Source of the DNA: Pseudomonadota bacterium
GTDB taxonomy: Bacteria; Pseudomonadota; Gammaproteobacteria; Steroidobacterales; Steroidobacteraceae
Assembly (NCBI GenBank): GCA_021781775.1
Contig: JAJXWE010000023.1
Coordinates: 1 to 10,525, forward strand
Reading direction: 5' to 3'
DNA: 10,525 nt
The notes beneath the pieces were generated by a model. That model was not told where the DNA came from. It worked only from the letters and a program-made list of their open reading frames with translations, and did not search any database. Each line of letters begins with the position of its first letter. Position 1 is the first letter of the stretch. Shown here in pieces: positions 1 through 5,743 of the stretch. The position numbers were made by a program, and so were the translations under genes.

Positions 1-300
1 AGCCTCGAGACCGCCCTCACCGAGTACCGGCTCGACAACTCGGTCTATCCGAGCACCCAGCAGGGCCTGAAGGCACTGGTGAAGCGCCCGAACGACCCAG
101 CCCTGACCAACTGGCACGGCCCCTACGTCCAGCGGCTGGTCAACGACCCCTGGGGCCACCCTTACCAGTACGTCTACCCCGGCACGCACGGGATGGCCTA
201 TGACCTGTACACCCCGGGCCCCGGCGGCGGCGCCGACAGCGGCACTGGCGGCAACAGCCACAACGAGATCGCCAATTGGAATCTCGGCAATAGCAACTGA
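1..300 (+). CDS. gspG: Type II secretion major pseudopilin GspG, C-terminal part (5' end outside window)
   Basis: This is the last 99 codons of the major pseudopilin, the subunit that polymerises into the periplasmic pseudopilus shaft pushing substrates through the GspD secretin. The frame is open from base 1; the N-terminal methylated helix lies upstream of the window. Diagnostic family blocks are visible: LDNSVYPSTQQGLKALV (the Y-P-T-x-x-Q-G-L-x-A-L region), GPYVQRLVNDPWGHPYQYVYPG (positions 118-180, quoted as separate blocks: GPYV, then DPWGHPYQY, then PG), and the closing beta region ending in I-A-N-W before the stop at 298. The C-terminal loop normally binds calcium through acidic residues (family knowledge from PulG and GspG structures). 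Here the usual loop Asp after T-P-G-P is Gly (223-225) and the usual D-D-I is N-E-I (262-270). Identification is secure; whether calcium is still bound is open. gspH follows 10 bases later. Confidence 0.95.
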   Translation, partial: SLETALTEYRLDNSVYPSTQQGLKALVKRPNDPALTNWHGPYVQRLVNDPWGHPYQYVYPGTHGMAYDLYTPGPGGGADSGTGGNSHNEIANWNLGNSN

Positions 301-310
301 TCCGGCCGCA

Positions 311-862
311 ATGGGCATGCCTGTGCAGCGCGGCGCCGGCGAGCGCGGCTTCACGCTGCTCGAGATGCTGGTGGTGCTGGCCATCATCGGCATCGTCACC
401 GCCGGGGTGCTGCTGTCGCTGAATCTCGGCGGGCACGACGTTCCGCTCGACACCGCGGCGCATCGACTGCACGCGCTGATGCGCTATGCGCGCGAGCAGG
501 GCGAGTTGCAGACGCGAGACTACGGCATCGTGTTCGAGCCACAGGGGTATCGTTTCGTGGTGTTCTCCGCGCGGCACAACGCGTGGCGCAAGGCCACCGG
601 CGACAGCGCGCTGCGCGCGCGGCGCCTGCCTGCCGGCGTACGCCTGACGGTGGTGGTCGACGGGCGCGAGGTCAAGCTGCGCGCCCACCCGCAGGACAAG
701 AATGGCTCGCTCGCCCCGCAGGTCATGCTCTACTCCAGCGGCGACCTCTCCTCCTTTCGCGTGACGCTGGAGCGTCCCGGCACGCACCGCGAATTCGTCA
801 TCCGCCCGAACCGCGACGGGCGCATCGTCGAGCAGCCGCTCAAGCACGGCGAGACCTCATGA
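311..862 (+). CDS. gspH: Type II secretion minor pseudopilin GspH
   Basis: This encodes a 183-residue minor pseudopilin, one of the low-abundance subunits of the pseudopilus tip region. A short basic leader (MGMPVQRGAGERG) is followed by the prepilin peptidase (GspO/PilD) site G|FTLLE, with Glu at mature position 5. A hydrophobic helix then runs through MLVVLAIIGIVTAGVLLSL, and a globular domain with the GspH/FimT pattern follows (L-H-A-L-M-R-Y-A-R-E-Q, then D-Y-G-I-V-F near residues 62-82). I chose the ATG at 311 because it gives a normal leader length. The ATG at 317 is nearly as good, and starts further upstream would overlap gspG. No clear Shine-Dalgarno sequence is visible, so reinitiation after gspG is possible. 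The stop overlaps the gspI start by 4 bases. Length is usual for the family. Confidence 0.93.
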   Translation: MGMPVQRGAGERGFTLLEMLVVLAIIGIVTAGVLLSLNLGGHDVPLDTAAHRLHALMRYAREQGELQTRDYGIVFEPQGYRFVVFSARHNAWRKATGDSALRARRLPAGVRLTVVVDGREVKLRAHPQDKNGSLAPQVMLYSSGDLSSFRVTLERPGTHREFVIRPNRDGRIVEQPLKHGETS

Positions 863-1347
863 GATCCCAACGCGGCTTTACCCTCATCGAGGTGCTGGTG
901 GCCCTCGCCATCGTCACCATCGGCATGGCCGCGGTGCTTGAGGCGCTCACCTCTTCGGCGCGCGCGACGCTCTACCTGCGGCGCAAGAGCTTCGCCGAGT
1001 GGGTCGCGATCAACCAGATCGAGCGGGTCCGTCTCACGGGCGTGCTGCCGCGCGCCGGCACCAGCCGCGGGCGGGTGCGTTTCGCCCGGCATCACTGGCA
1101 CTGGCGGCAGAAGGTCATCGCCACCCTGGTGCCAGGCGTTGAGCGCATCGAGGTGAGCACGCGCCCGGTGAAGGATCCGGACGGCCACGAGTGGTACGCC
1201 ACGGTCACCGGCTACATGGGCCAGGCCATCGAGGCGCCGAACCCGCTCGCCCCGCAATGGATCGCCGGCCCGATCAGCGGTACGCCGGCCGGCGCCGTGC
1301 CGGGCGTCCCGCCCGCGCCGATGACCCAGCCGCTGGGGCTGCCGTGA
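859..1347 (+). CDS. gspI: Type II secretion minor pseudopilin GspI with extended C-terminal tail
   Basis: This encodes a 162-residue minor pseudopilin. Family knowledge places GspI at the centre of the GspI-J-K tip complex that nucleates the pseudopilus. The leader is very short (MRSQRG), followed by G|FTLIEVLVALAIVTIG with Glu5, then A-V-L-E-A-L. The globular part contains W-V-A-I-N-Q-I-E, matching the GspI A-x-x-N-Q pattern, and the E-W-Y-A-T-V-T-G-Y strand that normally lies near the end of the protein. After about residue 120 comes an extra stretch of roughly 40 residues rich in Pro, Ala and Gly (I-A-G-P-I-S-G-T-P through P-L-G-L-P), longer than the typical 120-130 residue family member. 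The ATG overlaps the gspH stop (ATGA at 859-862), and the end overlaps the GTG of gspJ. The identification is firm; the tail has no recognised function. Confidence 0.93.
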   Translation: MRSQRGFTLIEVLVALAIVTIGMAAVLEALTSSARATLYLRRKSFAEWVAINQIERVRLTGVLPRAGTSRGRVRFARHHWHWRQKVIATLVPGVERIEVSTRPVKDPDGHEWYATVTGYMGQAIEAPNPLAPQWIAGPISGTPAGAVPGVPPAPMTQPLGLP

Positions 1348-1982
1348 GTCGCCCGGCGCCCGAGCGCCGCGCGCGCGGCTTCACGCTGATCGAGCTGCTG
1401 GTGGCGATCTTCATCGCCGCGATCATGTTCGCGATCGGCTACGGCGTGATCATGCAGGCGCTACGCGCGCGCGGAGCCATCCGGGAGGACCAGCACCAGC
1501 TGCTCGCGCTGCAGACGGCACTGCGCATCATGGAGCAGGACTTCGTGCAGCTCGCGCCCCGACCGATCCGCTCCCCGAACGGCCAGGGCTGGCAGCCGGC
1601 GCTGCTCGGCAGCCCCACGACCGAGCCGCTGGTGGTGCTGACGCGCGGCGGCTGGAGCAATCCGCTCGGCCTGCAGCGTCCCGAGCTCGAGCGGGTCGCC
1701 TACGTGCTCAAGCACGGCACGCTGATCCGCGAGCACTGGAACGTGCTCGATCCGACACTCCAGGACCAGCCCGTCGAGCGCGACCTGCTGAAGCACTTGA
1801 AGGGCGTGCAGCTGCGCTACCTGAACCTCGACCGGCAGTGGCTGACGCAATGGCCCCCGCCGGCCCTCGGCGGTGAAGCCGCCCTCGATGCGTACTACCG
1901 CGTACGCCCGCTCGCGGTCGAAGTGACGCTCGACACGCGCCAGTGGGGCAAGATCGTGCGCATCTTCGAGATCGCCGGATGA
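1344..1982 (+). CDS. gspJ: Type II secretion minor pseudopilin GspJ
   Basis: This encodes a 212-residue minor pseudopilin, a partner of GspI and GspK in the tip complex. The start is GTG at 1344, overlapping the gspI stop as GTGA; the GGGG at 1334-1337 is a plausible ribosome site for it. The leader is basic (MSRPAPERRARG), then comes the peptidase site G|FTLIELLVAIFIAAIMF with Glu5. The soluble domain carries the GspJ hallmark L-R-I-M-E-Q-D-F-V-Q-L-A-P-R-P-I-R at about residues 53-69, a V-V-L-T-R-G-G-W-S-N-P strand, and V-A-Y-V-L-K-H-G-T-L-I-R, matching the R-V-x-Y-x-L-x-x-x-x-L-x-R block of the family. It ends in I-V-R-I-F-E-I-A-G. Length and layout are normal. The stop overlaps the ATG of gspK (ATGA at 1979-1982). 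Confidence 0.95.
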   Translation: MSRPAPERRARGFTLIELLVAIFIAAIMFAIGYGVIMQALRARGAIREDQHQLLALQTALRIMEQDFVQLAPRPIRSPNGQGWQPALLGSPTTEPLVVLTRGGWSNPLGLQRPELERVAYVLKHGTLIREHWNVLDPTLQDQPVERDLLKHLKGVQLRYLNLDRQWLTQWPPPALGGEAALDAYYRVRPLAVEVTLDTRQWGKIVRIFEIAG

Positions 1983-3016
1983 GCGCCGGGCGCCCCACGC
2001 ACCGGGCGCGCGGCGCGCTCCGCATTGCGGCGCGTGAGCGCGGCGTGGCGCTGCTGGTTGCGATCCTGCTGGTGGCGCTCGCCACCGTCATTGCCGCCTC
2101 GCTCGCCTACCACAACGCGATGACCGCGCGGCGCACCATCGGGGCGTTCGACTACGATCAGGCGCTGCTTGTGACGCAGGGCACCGAGGCGTTTGCCGCC
2201 TATGCGCTGCAGCAGACCTACGCCAGCCAGCCGAACATGATCGACGCGGTGCAGCCCTGGGCGCAGCCCATCGGGCCGATCTCGGTCGGCCCCGGGGTGA
2301 CGCTGCAGGCCTCGCTCGAGGATCTGCAGGGGCGCTTCAACCTCAACAACCTCATCGGCCCCGACGGCGTCACGGTGAACACGCAGCAGCTCGCCGCGTT
2401 CCGACGCCTCCTGGTGATGATCGGGCTCGAGCCACAGTGGGCCGACGACTGGGTCAACTGGATCGACAAGAGTCCGACGCCGGTCATCCCCGGGGCGCCC
2501 TCTGCCAGCGCCTACGCCGAGATGAACCCGCCCTACCAGACCCCGAATCTCCCCGTGACGAGCGCGAGCGAGCTGCTGGCGCTGCCGGGTTTCGGGCGCG
2601 CGCGCTTCGCGCGCATCGCTCCGTACGTCACCGCGCTGCCGGTCGGCACGAAGGTGAACGTCTGCACCGCCTCCCCGTACGTGCTCGACGCATTCCTCGG
2701 GCACGTGCAGTTCAGCGCCGATCCGCAGCAGTTCGCCAAGGACCGCGCCGCCTCCGGCGGCTGCTTTCCGACGATCGCCGAGTTCCAGACCGCCTACAGC
2801 AATACCCTGCCGGCGAACCCGAGCGGCCTCGGCGGGGGCACGGCCCCGCCGCAGAACAATTTCCAGCAGACCTTCGCGCAGCGCTCGGCCTGGTTCCTCT
2901 TGACCAGCGTCGTGCGCGCCGGCGGCACCGAGTTCGTCCTGTACTCGACGATGTTCCTCGATCACCAGAGCAACGGGGAGTCGCGGCCGATTCTGCGCAG
3001 CGACACGCCCGAGTAA
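1979..3016 (+). CDS. gspK: Type II secretion tip pseudopilin GspK
   Basis: This encodes a 345-residue minor pseudopilin, the largest of its class, which caps the pseudopilus. After a basic leader of about 23 residues the peptidase site is R-G|V-A-L-L-V. Mature position 5 is not Glu, which is normal for GspK and separates it from H, I and J. The helix continues A-I-L-L-V-A-L-A-T-V-I-A-A-S-L. The conserved L-E-D-L-Q-G-R-F-N-L-N-N-L segment is present, as is a helix-hairpin-helix-like S-E-L-L-A-L-P-G-F-G region near residues 198-215. Cys229 and Cys262 may form a disulfide. The stretch that in most GspK proteins reads D-W-x-D-x-D ... G-A-E-D reads N160-W-I-D163-K-S165 ... G172-A-P-S-A here, so several presumed calcium ligands are gone. 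The ATG at 1979 sits in an ATGA overlap with gspJ. Confidence 0.95.
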   Translation: MSAGRPTHRARGALRIAARERGVALLVAILLVALATVIAASLAYHNAMTARRTIGAFDYDQALLVTQGTEAFAAYALQQTYASQPNMIDAVQPWAQPIGPISVGPGVTLQASLEDLQGRFNLNNLIGPDGVTVNTQQLAAFRRLLVMIGLEPQWADDWVNWIDKSPTPVIPGAPSASAYAEMNPPYQTPNLPVTSASELLALPGFGRARFARIAPYVTALPVGTKVNVCTASPYVLDAFLGHVQFSADPQQFAKDRAASGGCFPTIAEFQTAYSNTLPANPSGLGGGTAPPQNNFQQTFAQRSAWFLLTSVVRAGGTEFVLYSTMFLDHQSNGESRPILRSDTPE

Positions 3017-3035
3017 GTTGGGCTACGATTGCCGG

Positions 3036-4256
3036 ATGGCCGACTCGCTCCTGCTCAGGCTTTCCGACGGCGCGCCCGCCGAGGCGACCTGGCTGCGGGT
3101 CGGCGGCCCGCCGGCCACTCCTCCGGAACGCGGCCTGCTCAGCCTCGCGGCTGCCCGCGCCGGGGGCCGCCCGGTCATCGTGCTCGTGCCCGGGGCGGAC
3201 GTGCTGCTCACCCGCGCCGAGCTGCCACCTTCACGCTCGAGCGTGAAGGTGCAGCAGCTGGTGCCGTTCGCCCTCGAGGAGCAGCTCGCCGAGGACATCG
3301 ACACGCTGCACTTCGCCCTCGGCCGGCGCGGCGAGCTGCGCGCCACGCCCGTCGCGGTGGTCGCCCGCAAGCGCATGGACGAGTGGCTGGCCGCGCTGCG
3401 CGCGGCGGGCATCGAGCCGGCCGCGCTCTACGCCGACAGTCAGCTGCTGCCGCGCAACCCGACCCAGGCGGTGGCACTGCTCGAGGGACCGGCCATCACC
3501 GTGCGCACCCCGGCGGGCGAAACCGTAACGCTCTCGGCGGAGGCGCTTGCCGAGGCGCTCGAGGTCGCGCGCGCCGAGGAGGCGACCCGCGGCATGATCC
3601 TCTACACCGGCGCCCGGGAGTGGGAGCGTCACGGCGCGGCGATCGAGGCACTGCGCGGGCGCTTCGAGGCGCTCACGGTGCAACGCCTCCCGGGCGATGC
3701 GCTGGAGCTGCTCGCGGGCGGGCTCGGTGCCCCCGAGGCGATCAACCTGCTGCAGGGCGGCTACGCTCCGAGCCGCTCGCTGATCGCCGGCTGGCGCGCC
3801 TGGCGCTGGGCGGCCGTGCTGCTCGGGGCGCTGATCGCCGTGCACCTGCTCGGCCAGGGCCTCGAGCTCGTGGCGCTGCACCGCCGCGAGCGCGCGCTCG
3901 ATGCGTCCATCGCCAAAGTCTTTACGCGCGCGATGCCGGGTGAACCCGTCACCGGGGAGGCGCGCCGACAGATGGCTGCGCGACTGGCAGAGGTGCGTGC
4001 GAGCCACTCGGGCGGAGGATTTCTGAGCGCGCTCGGTGCGCTCGCCGCGGCGCACGCGGGATCGGGGGGCACGCAGCTGACGTCGCTCGAGTTCGACTCC
4101 GGCGCCGTCACGCTCAGCCTCACCGCCCCCTCGGTCGAGGCGCTGAACGGTCTCGCCCAGTCCCTGACCACCCAGGGCTGGCAGGCGCGCCTCACCGGCG
4201 GCACCGTGGTTCCGGGCGGCTTCCGGGGCGGCATCCGCATGAGCCGGAGGCCCTGA
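3036..4256 (+). CDS. gspL: Type II secretion inner-membrane platform protein GspL
   Basis: This encodes a 406-residue bitopic protein that links the cytoplasmic ATPase GspE to the periplasmic platform through GspM. The first roughly 255 residues are the cytoplasmic actin-like domain and include the family block Q-Q-L-V-P-F-A-L-E-E-Q-L-A-E-D-I (residues 73-88), followed by L-H-F-A-L-G. One transmembrane segment spans about residues 257-280 (W-A-A-V-L-L-G-A-L-I-A-V-H-L-L-G), then a periplasmic ferredoxin-like domain runs to the end (L-T-S-L-E-F-D-S-G-A-V-T-L-S-L near the C-terminus). I chose ATG at 3036 rather than an in-frame TTG at 3018, because M-A-D-S-L-L-L-R-L is a typical GspL beginning; the TTG would add six residues. 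The gap after gspK is 19 bases. Codons for residues 64-72 lie in a perfect 26-base palindrome (see repeat entry). gspM follows after a stop and one codon, in the same frame. Confidence 0.94.
   Translation: MADSLLLRLSDGAPAEATWLRVGGPPATPPERGLLSLAAARAGGRPVIVLVPGADVLLTRAELPPSRSSVKVQQLVPFALEEQLAEDIDTLHFALGRRGELRATPVAVVARKRMDEWLAALRAAGIEPAALYADSQLLPRNPTQAVALLEGPAITVRTPAGETVTLSAEALAEALEVARAEEATRGMILYTGAREWERHGAAIEALRGRFEALTVQRLPGDALELLAGGLGAPEAINLLQGGYAPSRSLIAGWRAWRWAAVLLGALIAVHLLGQGLELVALHRRERALDASIAKVFTRAMPGEPVTGEARRQMAARLAEVRASHSGGGFLSALGALAAAHAGSGGTQLTSLEFDSGAVTLSLTAPSVEALNGLAQSLTTQGWQARLTGGTVVPGGFRGGIRMSRRP
3226..3251. repeat. Perfect 26-base palindrome inside gspL
   Basis: Each 13-base arm reads CACCTTCACGCTC from its own strand, with no spacer and no mismatch; the centre is CTCGAG. 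Pairing stops exactly at 3225/3252. It begins 190 bases into gspL and spans the codons for P-P-S-R-S-S-V-K-V, just before the conserved Q-Q-L-V-P-F-A-L-E-E-Q block. As DNA it could be a dimer-binding site or extrude as a cruciform. As RNA it would fold into a strong hairpin. I found no second copy in the window, and no function is shown. Confidence 0.9.
4244..4250 (+). promoter_or_regulatory. Ribosome binding site for gspM
   Basis: The sequence CCGGAGG at the end of gspL ends 9 bases before the GTG at 4260. It is the clearest Shine-Dalgarno match in the secretion operon and supports the GTG as the true gspM start. Confidence 0.6.
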
Positions 4257-4259
4257 GCC

Positions 4260-4742
4260 GTGGCCGCACGCGCACTGCCGTCGCTCGCGACGCTCTCGGT
4301 GCGGGAGCGGCGCGTGCTCGCCATCGGCGGGGCGATCGCCGCGGTGCTGTTCCTGATGGCCGTGGTGTGGCCGCTCGAGCGCGGCGTCGCCCGGGCGCAC
4401 CGCGACGTCGCGCGCAAGAGCGCCGAGCTCACCTGGATGCGCAGCGTCGCCCCGGAACTCGCCGCGGCCGGACCACGGGGCCGTGCGCCAGTGAGCCTGC
4501 CGCTGATCGTGCTGATCGACCAGTCGGCCCACCAGGCCGGTCTCGGCGCAAGTCTCGCCGGCAGCACCCCGAACGGCAGCGGCGCGCTCAGCGTGCAATT
4601 GCAGCACGTGCCCTTCGACTCGATGGTTGCCTGGCTCGCCCGACTGCAGCAGCAGGCGGGGATCGAGGTCACCGCCGCACGCATCGAGGCGAGCGGCGCT
4701 CCCGGTCTGGTCAATGCCTCGCTCGACCTGAAGCGATCCTGA
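4260..4742 (+). CDS. gspM: Type II secretion inner-membrane protein GspM
   Basis: This encodes a 160-residue bitopic inner-membrane protein that partners GspL and stabilises the platform. It starts with GTG, supported by a GGAGG site 9 bases upstream. A short cytoplasmic N-terminus (about 18 residues, ending S-V-R-E-R-R-V-L) leads into one transmembrane segment, A-I-G-G-A-I-A-A-V-L-F-L-M-A-V-V-W-P at about residues 21-38. A heparin-like basic coiled stretch follows, then L-T-W-M-R at about residues 57-61, matching the L-x-W-M pattern of GspM. A small periplasmic domain follows with V-Q-L-Q-H-V-P-F-D-S-M-V-A-W-L-A-R-L-Q, the strongest family signature here. Length is normal. It is separated from both gspL and gspN by a TGA plus one codon, all in one frame. 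Confidence 0.93.
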   Translation: MAARALPSLATLSVRERRVLAIGGAIAAVLFLMAVVWPLERGVARAHRDVARKSAELTWMRSVAPELAAAGPRGRAPVSLPLIVLIDQSAHQAGLGASLAGSTPNGSGALSVQLQHVPFDSMVAWLARLQQQAGIEVTAARIEASGAPGLVNASLDLKRS

Positions 4743-4745
4743 CCG

Positions 4746-5480
4746 TTGCCGCGCCTGTCCATCATCCTGCTCGCCGCGCTGGTGTTCGCGATCGTGCTCA
4801 TCGTGCGACTGCCGGCCGCGTGGGTCCTGCCCGCCCTGCACCGTGAGCTCACCTGTGCCGCGAGCGCCGGCTCGCTCTGGGACGGGGAATGCCGTGGCGC
4901 CGAGGTGCGCGGCGTCGCCCTGGATGAGCTGCGCTGGCGCATCCACCCGCTGCGACTGCTGCACGGCCGGCTCGCTGCGCAACTCAGCGCCACGCGCGGG
5001 ACGGCGACCGCGAGCGGCGAGGTGAGCATTGGATGGAACGGCGCGCTGCGCGCTCGAGCGCTGCGCGCGCGAGTGCCCCTGGAGTCCGCGCTGCTGCCCA
5101 TCGTGCCGCCCTACCTCAGCGGTCTGCTCGAGGCGGACGTCGCGCGCATCGAGGTGACCGGCGACGGGGCGATCGAGCGCCTGCAGGGTGAGGTCACGGT
5201 GCGCGACCTCGTCGACAGCAGTGGTTCGCACACCCCGCTCGGCAGCTTCGCGGCGCGCTTCCCGGCGCGCAGCGGGGAGCCGGTGGGGAAGCTGCGCGAC
5301 CTCGGCGGCCCGCTGTGGCTGCGTGGCACGCTGCGCCTGACCGGCGAGCCCGGCTACCGGCTGCGGGCCCGGGTGAGCGCGCGGCCCGGCGCGGCGCCCT
5401 CGCTGGTGCAGGCGCTGCAGTACCTGGGCGCCGCGGACGCCGAGGGCCGCCGGCCGTTCGCCCTCGCCGGAACGTACTGA
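4746..5480 (+). CDS. gspN: Type II secretion protein GspN
   Basis: This encodes a 244-residue protein, the last gene of the operon. GspN occurs in a subset of type II systems; it is anchored in the inner membrane with a periplasmic domain, and its exact role is unsettled. A hydrophobic anchor covers roughly residues 4-24 (L-S-I-I-L-L-A-A-L-V-F-A-I-V-L-I-V). It is followed by the A-G-S-L-W-D-G-E-C-R-G motif, the counterpart of the family's G-T-V-W-x-G segment, and then L-x-W-R-I-H-P-L-R-L-L-H-G-R-L. Two Cys flank that motif (residues 36 and 48) and could pair. The start is a TTG at 4746, immediately after gspM's stop and one codon. No ATG precedes the anchor and no good Shine-Dalgarno sequence is visible, so translation probably depends on termination at gspM. 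A near-perfect 15-base tandem repeat encodes A-L-R-A-R twice. Confidence 0.88.
   Translation: MPRLSIILLAALVFAIVLIVRLPAAWVLPALHRELTCAASAGSLWDGECRGAEVRGVALDELRWRIHPLRLLHGRLAAQLSATRGTATASGEVSIGWNGALRARALRARVPLESALLPIVPPYLSGLLEADVARIEVTGDGAIERLQGEVTVRDLVDSSGSHTPLGSFAARFPARSGEPVGKLRDLGGPLWLRGTLRLTGEPGYRLRARVSARPGAAPSLVQALQYLGAADAEGRRPFALAGTY
5043..5072 (+). repeat. 15-base tandem duplication in gspN
   Basis: Two adjacent 15-base units (5043-5057 and 5058-5072) differ only at one wobble position (GCT versus GCG) and both encode A-L-R-A-R. The repeat is in frame and so tolerated. It looks like a small slippage duplication in GC-rich sequence. Confidence 0.75.
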
Positions 5481-5743
5481 CCCCGCCGAACGGGCGGGTG
5501 GGACAGGGACCCGGGGACGCCAGCCGTGATGGGCCAGAGTCTGCCGAGCGGCGCATGTGCCCTCGTGAGCCCGGCCGAGTTCGCCCGCACGGAGCTGCCG
5601 GCGTGACCGCGTTCGCGTGCCCGACGGGTGCGCACACAGGTTCGGAGCATCGGATTTCGCGATCGGACCCGGCGGGTCATTGTGCGCGGCCGCGGTGAGG
5701 AGGCGCTCCTGGACCGGTCAGGCTCTGGCGCGCCGCATCGACC
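5481..5743. other. Convergent intergenic gap between gspN and the RND permease
   Basis: This gap lies between the stops of two operons that point at each other. I see no coding region with a family signature and no tRNA or repeat. It holds three short GC hairpins: 5482-5498; GACCC-GGC-GGGTC at 5666-5678, followed by ATTGTG; and AGGAG-GCG-CTCCT at 5698-5710. None is followed by a proper T run on either strand, so transcription may end by Rho or by collision of the converging polymerases. Confidence 0.6.
5482..5498 (+). terminator. Weak candidate terminator hairpin after gspN
   Basis: A 6-base-pair stem CCCGCC/GGCGGG with a GAACG loop begins two bases after the gspN stop. No T tract follows (TGGGACAGGG), so it is at best a pause or 3'-end-protecting hairpin rather than a classical intrinsic terminator. 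Confidence 0.25.

Noticed and set aside
2598..2616. GCGCGCG-CTT-CGCGCGC hairpin in gspK
   Set aside because: Seven alternating GC pairs are expected by chance in such GC-rich coding sequence, and it encodes the ordinary G-F-G-R-A-R-F-A-R segment.
3018..3035. Upstream TTG as the gspL start
   Set aside because: It would add M-G-Y-D-C-R before a normal GspL N-terminus; the ATG at 3036 gives the usual beginning.
3231..5231. 666-codon open frame on the minus strand across gspL, gspM and gspN
   Set aside because: It is antisense to three recognisable genes. Its product is Arg/Gln/His/Gly-rich with no domain, as expected for the shadow frame of GC-rich genes.
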